The notes under the pieces: model-generated
What the model saw: only the letters and a program-made list of their open reading frames with translations
Told to the model about the DNA's origin: nothing
Database searches by the model: none
Assembly: GCA_039934035.1 (NCBI GenBank)
Contig: JBDTMZ010000107.1
Span: forward strand, 112,285 to 176,284
Source of the DNA: Solibacter sp039934035
Lineage (GTDB): Bacteria; Acidobacteriota; Terriglobia; Bryobacterales; Bryobacteraceae
Direction of reading: 5' to 3'
DNA length: 64,000 nucleotides
Translations under genes and position numbers: made by a program
Part shown: positions 7,756-14,475 of the stretch, in pieces
Layout: every line of letters begins with the position of its first letter
How positions within the stretch are numbered: position 1 is the first letter of the stretch

Positions 7756-8762
7756 TGCAGCGTCCGCACCTGACCTTTTGGACCCACCGGACCGAGCGGT
7801 TTCCCGTTAAGGCTAATGCTCACGCCGCCGGCATTTCCCAGCCGCAAGGTCACTTCCCTGGCAGCCTCGACCGTGCGCGTGCTGTGCGGGTCCAGCGTCG
7901 CAGAAAATGCGTACTTGCCGTCGGCTCGCGCCAGCACCCAGACCGCCTCGTCAGCGGTAATCGCAACTCGCACCGCCCCGCTACCCGGCGGTACGGCAGA
8001 AGCGGGTGACTCGGGCGTTTTTCGATCCAACGGCTTTGCATCCAACGGTTTTGCATCCGAGGGAGGGGTGTCCGGCGGACGCGGCTCGCTCTTTGGTGAG
8101 GGCGGTTTTGCTTCGGCGATTTGTCCTGGGGCCGGCAAACTCACAACGGGCGAACCGGCGGGTGGGAGTTGCGGTTGCGTTCCGGCCGGTTCGGGAGCGG
8201 GTTGCGTCGCCACCGGCGCAGGTTCGGGCTGTACCGGTTGGGGTGTCGCCGGGGCAGACTGCACGGCGGAACTCTGCGCGGGCGCCGTCTGCTGCGGCGG
8301 GTTGGAACTGGAAAAATGAGGCAGCCAGGACGTGTTGGGATGCTGAAACCAGGTATAGATGACGGAGCACACCAGCATCACTGCCACGAAAACGACGGCC
8401 GAAAGCCAGCCCGACCAGCGGAAGCTCCGGTCGCCAACCGTTTGCCATTCGTCATCCACTTTGGGCACTTCGATGGGCGCGAAGCCGGCCGGTTTGGGCC
8501 GTTCCGGCAATTGGGAAATTTCGGGCACAGGGGCGATCGATTGCTGCACCTGGCCGGCGATCTGCTCTTCGTCCAAGCCCAGTAAACGCGCATACTGACG
8601 CACGAAGCTTTTGGCAAACACCCCGCCGGGGAGCTTTTCGTACTGATCGTTTTCAATGGCCTGAAGAAACCGCGCGGAGATCTTCAACTCGCGGGAAATC
8701 TCCTCGAGATCGAGATTGCGCTTCAGTCTTTCGCGGCGCAACATCTCGCCAACCGGTGTCAT
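7680..8762 (-). CDS. rodZ: RodZ-like helix-turn-helix membrane protein (DUF4115)
   Basis: 360 residues. The N-terminal cytoplasmic HTH domain is typical of RodZ (GEMLRRERLKRNLDLEEISR, then FVRQYARLLGLD). One membrane segment follows at about residues 120-140 (WLSAVVFVAVMLVCSVIYTW). After it comes a long Pro/Ala/Gln-rich periplasmic linker with short tandem repeats (DAKPLDAKPLD) and a C-terminal DUF4115 beta-domain (VWVLARADGK, then LRLGNAGGVSISLNGKPLG). RodZ links MreB to the cell-wall machinery. The C-terminus is encoded by the second copy of the direct repeat. The start at 8762 has only a weak ribosome-binding site. Confidence 0.85.
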   Translation of the reverse strand: MTPVGEMLRRERLKRNLDLEEISRELKISARFLQAIENDQYEKLPGGVFAKSFVRQYARLLGLDEEQIAGQVQQSIAPVPEISQLPERPKPAGFAPIEVPKVDDEWQTVGDRSFRWSGWLSAVVFVAVMLVCSVIYTWFQHPNTSWLPHFSSSNPPQQTAPAQSSAVQSAPATPQPVQPEPAPVATQPAPEPAGTQPQLPPAGSPVVSLPAPGQIAEAKPPSPKSEPRPPDTPPSDAKPLDAKPLDRKTPESPASAVPPGSGAVRVAITADEAVWVLARADGKYAFSATLDPHSTRTVEAAREVTLRLGNAGGVSISLNGKPLGPVGPKGQVRTLQFTSGGFQIVPAKPPSAPLPDAARF

Positions 8763-8810
8763 AGGAGAGGTTCCCTGCCTCTAAACTCATAATATAACAA
8801 GGCATACGGG

Positions 8811-8823
8811 TTTTGGCCCAAAA
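8811..8823. promoter_or_regulatory. Palindrome between divergent rodZ-like and glycosyltransferase genes
   Basis: TTTTGG-C-CCAAAA is a perfect 6-base inverted repeat midway between two divergent starts (8762 minus, 8880 plus). On the minus strand a TATATT-like -10 box lies just downstream. A regulator site is plausible; a terminator is unlikely between divergent genes. Confidence 0.3.
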
Positions 8824-8879
8824 AATGGCGGGCGCCCGGTTTTCCCCCGGCAGGCATTCGCGCCTGTTAGCATAAACAG

Positions 8880-9878
8880 TTGATCTCCGTGGTGGTGGTG
8901 AACTGGAACCGGAAGGAACTTTTGCGCGCCTGCCTCGCCTCGCTCGCTGGCCAGCAGAACGTCGAATTCGAGACCATCGTGGTGGACAATGGCTCCTCCG
9001 ACGGTTCCGCCGACATGGCCGAGCGCGAATTCGGAGCGCGCGTGATACGCAACCTGGAAAACCGGGGTTTCTGTGCCGCCAACAATCAGGGCATCGCCGC
9101 CGCGCGCGGCGAATTCATCGCGCTGCTCAATAACGACGCGGAAGCGGAACCGCAGTGGCTCGCCGAACTGGAGCACGCCTGCGGGTCGCGCCCGCGGGTC
9201 GGCATGGCAGCGAGCAAAGTGCTGGTGTGGGAGGACCCTTCGCGCATCGATAAGGCGGGCCACCTGATCTTCCCGGACGGACAGAATCGCGGACGCGGCA
9301 GCGGCGCGCTGGATCGCGGGCAGTTCGATCGCGAAGAGGAAGTGCTCTGGCCGGACGGGTGCGCTGCCATGTACCGCAAGCCGATGCTCGACGAAATCGG
9401 CGGCTTCGACGAGGATTTCTTCGCTTATGGCGACGATGCCGAACTCGGGCTGCGCGCGCGCATTGCGGGCTGGCTGTGTGTGTATGCTCCACGCGCTGTG
9501 GTGCGTCACCATCGCGGCGCCACTTTGGGCAAAGATTCGGGCTGGCGGCTGCATTTGATCGAACGCAATCGCGTGCTGCTGGCAGTGAAGTTGTTCCCCT
9601 GGAGCCTGCTGGCGCTCAACCCGATTTACTACGCGCTGCGACTGGCGGCGGGAGCGATACTGGCGGGCGGCAATCGGGGGGACACCGCGCATTTTCCCGG
9701 CATTCGCGGCAAGCTGACGATCCTGAAGGCGCTGCTTCACGGCGACCTGGCTGCATTGCGCCTGGTGCCGCGCATGCTGCGCAAGCGCGCGGAGATGCGC
9801 CGGCTCCGCCGTCTGACTCCCGGCGAAGTCCGCCGCCTGCTGCTGGCGCACCGGTTGCGACTCACGGAGGTGGCATGA
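8880..9878 (+). CDS. Family 2 glycosyltransferase (rhamnosyltransferase-like)
   Basis: 332 residues from a TTG start; the frame begins with the conserved GT2 strand ISVVVVNWNRKELL, so little can lie upstream. The nucleotide-sugar motifs follow: VVDNGSSDGS, the metal-binding LLNNDAE (DxD-like) and GGFDEDFFAYGDDAELGLRA (acceptor/ED motif). The C-terminal part has a hydrophobic segment (LLALNPIYYALRLAAGAIL) and a basic tail, suggesting membrane association. The layout resembles dTDP-rhamnosyl transferases, which fits the rfbD gene upstream, though acceptor and donor are inferred. It is first in a translationally coupled operon; its TGA overlaps the next ATG. Confidence 0.87.
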   Translation: MISVVVVNWNRKELLRACLASLAGQQNVEFETIVVDNGSSDGSADMAEREFGARVIRNLENRGFCAANNQGIAAARGEFIALLNNDAEAEPQWLAELEHACGSRPRVGMAASKVLVWEDPSRIDKAGHLIFPDGQNRGRGSGALDRGQFDREEEVLWPDGCAAMYRKPMLDEIGGFDEDFFAYGDDAELGLRARIAGWLCVYAPRAVVRHHRGATLGKDSGWRLHLIERNRVLLAVKLFPWSLLALNPIYYALRLAAGAILAGGNRGDTAHFPGIRGKLTILKALLHGDLAALRLVPRMLRKRAEMRRLRRLTPGEVRRLLLAHRLRLTEVA

Positions 9879-10819
9879 GCGTTTGCCTGATGTGCGGCGC
9901 CACGCAAGCCACCGCGCGCTTCCACGGCTCCGACCGCCTGTATCACACTACTACCCGTCAGTTCACGGTGGTGGCCTGCGACCAATGCGGGCTGCTGCGG
10001 CTGGACCCGGCTCCCACACCCGAAGAACTGGAGCGCTACTACCCCGACAATTACTGGTTCGCGCCCGACCGGAGCACCGCCAGCCGGATGGAAGAAACCT
10101 ACCGCCGGCTGGTCTTGCGCGATCACGTGCAGTTCGTTTCGCAGGCGCTGGCCGCATCCTCGGCACGGGGCCCGCTGCTCGACGTGGGCTGCGGGGGCGG
10201 GCTATTCCTCGGTATGATGCGCGAGCGCGGTGCGGCAGTGGTCGGGCTGGACTACTCTCCGCAGGCGGCCGGTATTGCCTGGCGCAGGCAGTTGGTGCCG
10301 GCGCTGGCCGCGGACCTGCTGCACTCACCGCTCCGCCCGGCCAGTTTCGCCGGCCTGACGATGTTCCACGTGATGGAGCACCTGTACGATCCGCGCGCCT
10401 ATCTCGGCGCCGCGCGGGAATTGCTGATGGCCGACGGACGTCTGGTGGTTCAGGTGCCGAATGCCGATTCGTGGCAGGCACGCCTGCTGGGCAGTGCGTG
10501 GAACGGCGCGGACATTCCGCGGCACCTCACCAATTTCCGGGCGGCCGACCTGGAGAAACTGCTGCACGGCGCGGGGTTTGAAGTGCTGCGGCGCAAATTC
10601 TTCTCCCTGCGCGATAATCCGGCGGGCCTGGCCAGTTCTGTGGCTCCGGGACTCGACCCCATGGCGCGGCGAGTGCGGCGGGTGAGCGAATCGGGCGTCA
10701 CGCGCCTGCTCAAAGACCTCACCTACTTCGGGTTGGTGGCTGCCTCGCTGCCCTTCGCGGCTGCCGAGGCCGCGGCCGGCGCCGGGTCGAGCGTGATGTT
10801 GGAGGCGCGCCCGCGATGA
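9875..10819 (+). CDS. Class I SAM methyltransferase with N-terminal zinc-ribbon-like motif
   Basis: 314 residues starting in an ATGA overlap with the glycosyltransferase and preceded by a GGAGG site. Two CxxC pairs near the N-terminus (CLMCG, CDQCG) resemble a zinc ribbon, as in methyltransferases acting on sugar or polysaccharide substrates. The SAM-binding motif I is LLDVGCGGGLF and the downstream TMFHVMEHLYDP is the type-12/23 motif. The C-terminus is hydrophobic. Together with the glycosyltransferase it probably modifies a surface glycan; the exact substrate is unknown. Its TGA overlaps the ATG of the first mini-ORF. Confidence 0.87.
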   Translation: MSVCLMCGATQATARFHGSDRLYHTTTRQFTVVACDQCGLLRLDPAPTPEELERYYPDNYWFAPDRSTASRMEETYRRLVLRDHVQFVSQALAASSARGPLLDVGCGGGLFLGMMRERGAAVVGLDYSPQAAGIAWRRQLVPALAADLLHSPLRPASFAGLTMFHVMEHLYDPRAYLGAARELLMADGRLVVQVPNADSWQARLLGSAWNGADIPRHLTNFRAADLEKLLHGAGFEVLRRKFFSLRDNPAGLASSVAPGLDPMARRVRRVSESGVTRLLKDLTYFGLVAASLPFAAAEAAAGAGSSVMLEARPR

Positions 10820-10914
10820 CGAGCGGTCCGCGGCTCCACCGCGCCGAACAATGTATGTCGCGCCGAACGGTGCCGGCTGGTTGGCCGCAAGCAGCGGAGG
10901 CGCGCCTGCGATGA
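10816..10914 (+). CDS. Mini-ORF 1 in coupled operon, 32 aa
   Basis: An ATG preceded by GGAGG (10801-10805) opens a 32-codon frame (MTSGPRLHRAEQC at the start, EARLR at the end). Its ATG overlaps the upstream TGA as ATGA and its own TGA overlaps the next ATG as ATGA. The paralogous mini-ORF that follows starts MTSGSRLHLAEQC. Nothing resembles a known domain. It may be a coupling relay that keeps ribosomes on the message across a duplicated segment, or a small peptide gene. Sequence and overlaps are seen; function is unknown. Confidence 0.45.
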   Translation: MTSGPRLHRAEQCMSRRTVPAGWPQAAEARLR

Positions 10915-11018
10915 CGAGCGGCTCACGGCTCCACCTCGCCGAACAATGCACGCCGCTTCGAACGGCGCAGGCTGACTTGCCGCAGGCTGACTTGCCGCAG
11001 GCCGTGGAGGCACGATGA
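10911..11018 (+). CDS. Mini-ORF 2 in coupled operon, 35 aa
   Basis: Second member of the tandem pair: GGAGG at 10896-10900, ATG at 10911, 35 codons, and a TGA overlapping the ATG of the methyltransferase at 11015 as ATGA. It shares its first 13 residues with mini-ORF 1 except at two positions, then diverges and contains the repeat QADLPQADLPQ. The second half differs from mini-ORF 1 through substitutions and a short tandem duplication, yet the frame has stayed open and the overlaps intact. Confidence 0.45.
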   Translation: MTSGSRLHLAEQCTPLRTAQADLPQADLPQAVEAR

Positions 11019-11719
11019 GCTACACCAGTCTGGCCTACCGCCTGCCGCGCGTTCTGCGGCGTCACATCCTCCACTTCGAGACGGAGATCGCGGACGCCGT
11101 GGACGCCTTCGCACGGGAACTTCCGGCCAACGCGCGCGTGCTCGATGCGGGTTCCGGCGAAGGCCAGTATCGCCATCATTTTGCCGGCAAGCGGTATACC
11201 GGCGTCGATCTGGCGATCGGCGATGCCGCCTGGGATTATAGCAAAGTCGATGCGCTCGCCGACCTCACCGCGCTGCCATTCCCCGATGGTACCTTTGCCG
11301 CCGCGGTGCACATCGTCACCATCGAGCATCTGCCGGAACCGGCGCGGGCATTGGGCGAGATCGCGCGCACCCTGGCGCCCGGCGGGCTACTGCTGGTGGC
11401 TGCCCCGCACGAATGGGAAGTCCATCAGGCGCCGCACGATTATTTCCGGTATACGCGCTACGGCCTGGCTCATCTGTTGCAACAGGCCGGCTTCGAGATT
11501 CGCCAGATGCAGCCGGCCGGCGGATATTTCCGTTTGCTGGCCCGGCGCCTGCTCAACGGGCTACAATTCTTCACAGGAGGCATTCGCTGGCTCTGGTTTG
11601 TTCCGGCCGCGATCCTGCTAGTCCCACCGGCGCTGATTCTGCCGCTATTGGACTCCCTCGACCGGGACCGAAATTTCACTCTCGGCTATGTCTGCATCGC
11701 GCGCAAACGCGTTCGGTGA
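11015..11719 (+). CDS. Class I SAM methyltransferase (type 11)
   Basis: 234 residues with GGAGG five bases before the ATG. Motif I is VLDAGSGEGQY, motif II falls in TGVDLAIGD, and HIVTIEHLPEPARAL plus LAPGGLLLVAAP complete a type-11 methyltransferase core. The C-terminus carries two hydrophobic stretches (WLWFVPAAILLVPPALILPLL), so it may sit at the membrane. With the preceding glycosyltransferase and methyltransferase it suggests a small surface-glycan modification operon. The substrate is unknown. Confidence 0.85.
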   Translation: MSYTSLAYRLPRVLRRHILHFETEIADAVDAFARELPANARVLDAGSGEGQYRHHFAGKRYTGVDLAIGDAAWDYSKVDALADLTALPFPDGTFAAAVHIVTIEHLPEPARALGEIARTLAPGGLLLVAAPHEWEVHQAPHDYFRYTRYGLAHLLQQAGFEIRQMQPAGGYFRLLARRLLNGLQFFTGGIRWLWFVPAAILLVPPALILPLLDSLDRDRNFTLGYVCIARKRVR

Positions 11720-11740
11720 AAGCCGCTTAAGGAAAAAAGC

Positions 11741-12622
11741 TTGGATGGAGTGATCGTAATCGACAAACCGGAAGGCTGGACTTCGCACGACGTAGTCGGC
11801 AAAGTTCGCCGCATCGCGCGCACCAAGAAGGTGGGCCATCTGGGGACCCTCGATCCAATGGCTACCGGCGTACTGCCGCTGGTGATCGAGCGCGCCACGC
11901 GACTGGCGCAGTTTTACATCAAGAGCGACAAGATTTACGAAGGGACGGTGCGCTTCGGCTGGTCCACGGCCAGCTACGACCGCGAGAGCGAACCCACCTC
12001 TGAAAAGGTGGACGTGCAGCTCGCCGCGGAGCAGTTGGAAGCAGCGATGGAGGCGTTTCGCGGTGAGATCGATCAGCGCCCGCCTGCCGTCTCCGCGAAG
12101 AAGGTGGATGGCCGCCGAGCGTACGAGTTGGCGCGCAAGAACATCGCGGTCGATCTGCCGCCCGTGCGCGTGCACATCTACGAACTGACGCTATTGGAAT
12201 TGAAGGGCAGCGAGGCAAGGATGCGGGTGCATTGTTCCGGCGGCACGTACATGCGCTCCATCGCGCACGATCTGGGACAGGCGCTGGGCTGCGGCGCGCA
12301 CCTCACGGAACTGCGCCGGCTCGCGTCGGGCGAATTCGAAATCGGTCAGGCGCGCACGCTTGCGCAACTCGAAGCCCTGGCCGCTGAAGACCGCCTGGTG
12401 GACGCATTCGTGCCCACCGCCAAACTGCTGCCGGCGTTCCCCAGTGTTTTCGTGGACGACGTCACCGCCGCGCAGGTGCGGCACGGCCGCAACTTCCCCG
12501 CCTCTCCGTTCCGCACGGGAGAGCCCACTAAGTTCGTGAAGGCGGTGACGCGGTCCGGCGACATGGTGGCAATCGGAGAAATCGTGCTGCCGAATCTGTA
12601 TCACCCCGTCGTCGTGCTGTAA
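11741..12622 (+). CDS. truB: tRNA pseudouridine(55) synthase
   Basis: 293 residues from a TTG start at 11741 with AAGGA at 11729-11733; the nearby ATG at 11745 is out of frame. The TruB catalytic block is intact: HLGTLDPMATGVLP, with the nucleophile Asp at residue 38. IDKPEGWTSHDVV at the N-terminus and GGTYMRSIAHDLG in the middle are further family signatures. The enzyme makes pseudouridine at position 55 of the tRNA T-loop. It follows the methyltransferase operon by 21 bases and may be co-transcribed. Confidence 0.95.
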   Translation: MDGVIVIDKPEGWTSHDVVGKVRRIARTKKVGHLGTLDPMATGVLPLVIERATRLAQFYIKSDKIYEGTVRFGWSTASYDRESEPTSEKVDVQLAAEQLEAAMEAFRGEIDQRPPAVSAKKVDGRRAYELARKNIAVDLPPVRVHIYELTLLELKGSEARMRVHCSGGTYMRSIAHDLGQALGCGAHLTELRRLASGEFEIGQARTLAQLEALAAEDRLVDAFVPTAKLLPAFPSVFVDDVTAAQVRHGRNFPASPFRTGEPTKFVKAVTRSGDMVAIGEIVLPNLYHPVVVL

Positions 12623-12627
12623 GCCGG

Positions 12628-13062
12628 CTAACGCCGAGGGGCCAGAAACGGATTCACTACGTGGACCGTTCCGTAGAAGCGGTCGTGCTGGAAATCTTCC
12701 GAGAGGATCTCCGGTACGCCATAGTGTTCGGCGTAGGCCCAGAGATGCGCATCGAACCAGCTCAGTTGGTAGGCGGCAAAGCCACGAAGCGCGGTCCGTA
12801 ATACCCCTTCGCTGGGGTACAGCACAGTGAACTGCCGTAAGAACTCTTCCGCTTCGCGCAGCGCACTAATCGGATCCAGGATGACATGCCCGCCATGTGA
12901 ACGGGTGACGGCGGGGACGAATTCGACGATTGCCTGGTGCGGCACGCGCAGGGAATCGTCCGCAAGTCCGCGCCGCAGGATTTGCGTGGCAATCTTCTGC
13001 TTGGCAGGGAAGCGGGAGTCGTAACGGTAGACGAGAACGTTGGTGTCAACGAGAATTGCCAC
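12628..13062 (-). CDS. vapC: VapC-type PIN-domain toxin (ribonuclease)
   Basis: 144 residues from the GTG at 13062, which lies inside the antitoxin's last codons. This start puts the first PIN motif at the N-terminus (AILVDTNVLVYRYD). The acidic residues expected for the metal site are present: D6, E47 (VEFVP), D104 (FDAHLWAYA) and D123 (LSEDFQ). PIN toxins of this kind cut RNA, often initiator tRNA or rRNA. It is convergent with truB, with five bases between the stop codons. Confidence 0.9.
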   Translation of the reverse strand: MAILVDTNVLVYRYDSRFPAKQKIATQILRRGLADDSLRVPHQAIVEFVPAVTRSHGGHVILDPISALREAEEFLRQFTVLYPSEGVLRTALRGFAAYQLSWFDAHLWAYAEHYGVPEILSEDFQHDRFYGTVHVVNPFLAPRR

Positions 13063-13330
13063 GGGTGTAAAGGTCCTCCCGACGCCAGCCCCGGTCCTTG
13101 GGTTGACGCACCTTCGTGGCCGTCCGCCGCCGGCGGATCCGTTCCGTGGCCTGGTCAAACAGGCGAAGCCGCGATTCCACATCGTCCGTGGGGGGCCGCG
13201 AAGCGGACAGAGTCACACGAATGGAATCCCCGGCAGGTTGCCAGTCGATTTCAGTCCCGGGACTGATTCCATACTGATCTGCGATCGCCCGCGGCACCGT
13301 GACCTGGTACTTCGAAGTGACTTTGGACAT
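13046..13330 (-). CDS. vapB: VapB-type antitoxin, AbrB/SpoVT fold
   Basis: 94 residues. The N-terminus is a swapped-hairpin AbrB DNA-binding domain (SKVTSKYQVTVPRAIADQYG, then SPGTEIDW). The C-terminal half is charged and probably wraps the toxin (LFDQATERIRRRRTATK). It overlaps vapC by 17 bases, so translation is coupled. A 20-base palindrome lies directly upstream and contains the Shine-Dalgarno sequence, which points to autorepression. Confidence 0.9.
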   Translation of the reverse strand: MSKVTSKYQVTVPRAIADQYGISPGTEIDWQPAGDSIRVTLSASRPPTDDVESRLRLFDQATERIRRRRTATKVRQPKDRGWRREDLYTRGNSR

Positions 13331-13340
13331 GGCAGTTCTT

Positions 13341-13360
13341 CTCCTTACTATAGCAAGGAG
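13341..13360 (-). promoter_or_regulatory. 20-bp palindromic operator/RBS of vapBC
   Basis: CTCCTT-A-CTATAG-C-AAGGAG is palindromic except for one A/C pair. On the minus strand it reads into AAGGAG at 13346-13341, ten bases before the vapB ATG, so one arm is the ribosome-binding site and the centre holds a TATAGT-like -10 box. Binding by the VapBC complex would block both transcription and translation start. Confidence 0.6.
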
Positions 13361-13366
13361 ATTTCC

Positions 13367-14380
13367 TTACCCAACGTAGCGCGCGTAGACGCCGCGGGCG
13401 ACGCCCGTATCGCTGGTGCCTTTCACGATTGCCCGGCCGTCGGGAAACACGGTCAATTCGTAGGGCGCCGCCAGGAAGCGCAGGGCGTACTCGTTGGCGC
13501 GGACCTCGCCCAATGCAGCCAGGCGCGCGCCGAGCGCCGCCAGGTCCACCGAACGTCCTTCGCCGGCGATCTGCACCGCGTTGCGTCCGCACAGGCTCTC
13601 GGGCGCGCGCCGCGATTCCGCCAGGTACGGGTACTCGCCGCGCGCGCATGTCGGACACTCGGGGTCGCGCTCCGGCGCGTCGATCTGCCGGATGCCGCCC
13701 TGCCACAAGTCCAGCGTGGTGATGCGCGCGCGCAGGGGGGCGCCGGTGAGAATGCGCAGGGCATCGGCCACCTGAATGCTGGCCACCGCGGACACAATCA
13801 CGTTAAGCACTCCCGCGGTTTCGCAAGTGGGCTGGGCGCCAGCAGGCGGATTGGGATACACGCATCGCAGGCAGGCCGTTTGATGCGGGATCACCGGCAT
13901 GCTCAGGCCGTAACTGGCCACGGCTGCACCGTACACCCACGGAATCCCACGGCTCACCGCGAAATCGTTAATCAGGTAGCGGGCATCGAAATTGTCGGTG
14001 CCATCCAGAATGACGTTGGCCGTGCCCAGCAGTTGTTCGACGTTCGACGCCGTGAGGTCCGCAATGACCGGACGCGCCTCAATGGACGAATTGATCTTCG
14101 CGATGCGCAGCGCGGCGGCCGCCGCTTTCGGCAGACTCTGCTCCGCATCGCTCTCTTCGTAGAGCCACTGGCGGTGCAGATTGCTGGCTTCCACATAATC
14201 GCGATCGATCAGGGTCAGGCGTCCCACTCCGGCGCGCGCCAGGGCCGCCGCGTGGAAACTGCCAAGCGCGCCGCAGCCCACCACCACCGCGTGGCTGCGC
14301 AACAGCGCCTCCTGTCCGCGCTCGCCGATGCCGGGAAACAAGATCTGGCGCGAATACCGCTCCCACTCGCTTGGCTCCAT
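13367..14380 (-). CDS. ThiF/MoeB/HesA-family adenylyltransferase
   Basis: 337 residues. ERYSRQILFPGIGERGQEAL at the N-terminus, the ATP-binding VVVGCGALGSFHAA, and DGTDNFDARYLINDF are the E1-like family signatures. Structural zinc would be held by CLRC and CPTC. Such enzymes adenylate the C-terminal glycine of ubiquitin-like sulfur carriers (ThiS, MoaD) in thiamine, molybdopterin or related sulfur transfer. No carrier or rhodanese gene is adjacent, so the pathway cannot be chosen. A C-terminal extension of about 80 residues (LGARLAALGEVRANEYALRF) may substitute for the rhodanese domain of larger relatives. Confidence 0.87.
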   Translation of the reverse strand: MEPSEWERYSRQILFPGIGERGQEALLRSHAVVVGCGALGSFHAAALARAGVGRLTLIDRDYVEASNLHRQWLYEESDAEQSLPKAAAAALRIAKINSSIEARPVIADLTASNVEQLLGTANVILDGTDNFDARYLINDFAVSRGIPWVYGAAVASYGLSMPVIPHQTACLRCVYPNPPAGAQPTCETAGVLNVIVSAVASIQVADALRILTGAPLRARITTLDLWQGGIRQIDAPERDPECPTCARGEYPYLAESRRAPESLCGRNAVQIAGEGRSVDLAALGARLAALGEVRANEYALRFLAAPYELTVFPDGRAIVKGTSDTGVARGVYARYVG

Positions 14381-14475
14381 TCACTGCCGATGGTAACCCG
14401 GCGCCAGGGCGGGGGCCAAATGGCTGTGAAGAGCCATGCAATCGCAGACATGGGTTTGCGAGGCCATCAGCTATC

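Larger units (their letters stand above)
10801..11018 (+). repeat. Tandem duplication carrying ribosome-binding site and mini-ORF (95-bp unit)
   Basis: Units beginning GGAGGCGCGC at 10801 and at 10896 are closely similar over most of their length, including ATGACGAGCGG at 10816 and 10911. A 15-base sub-repeat (CAGGCTGACTTGCCG) occurs twice near 10970-11000. The third GGAGG, at 11006-11010, precedes the ATG of the next methyltransferase. The unit thus repeats a complete translation start region. Confidence 0.85.
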
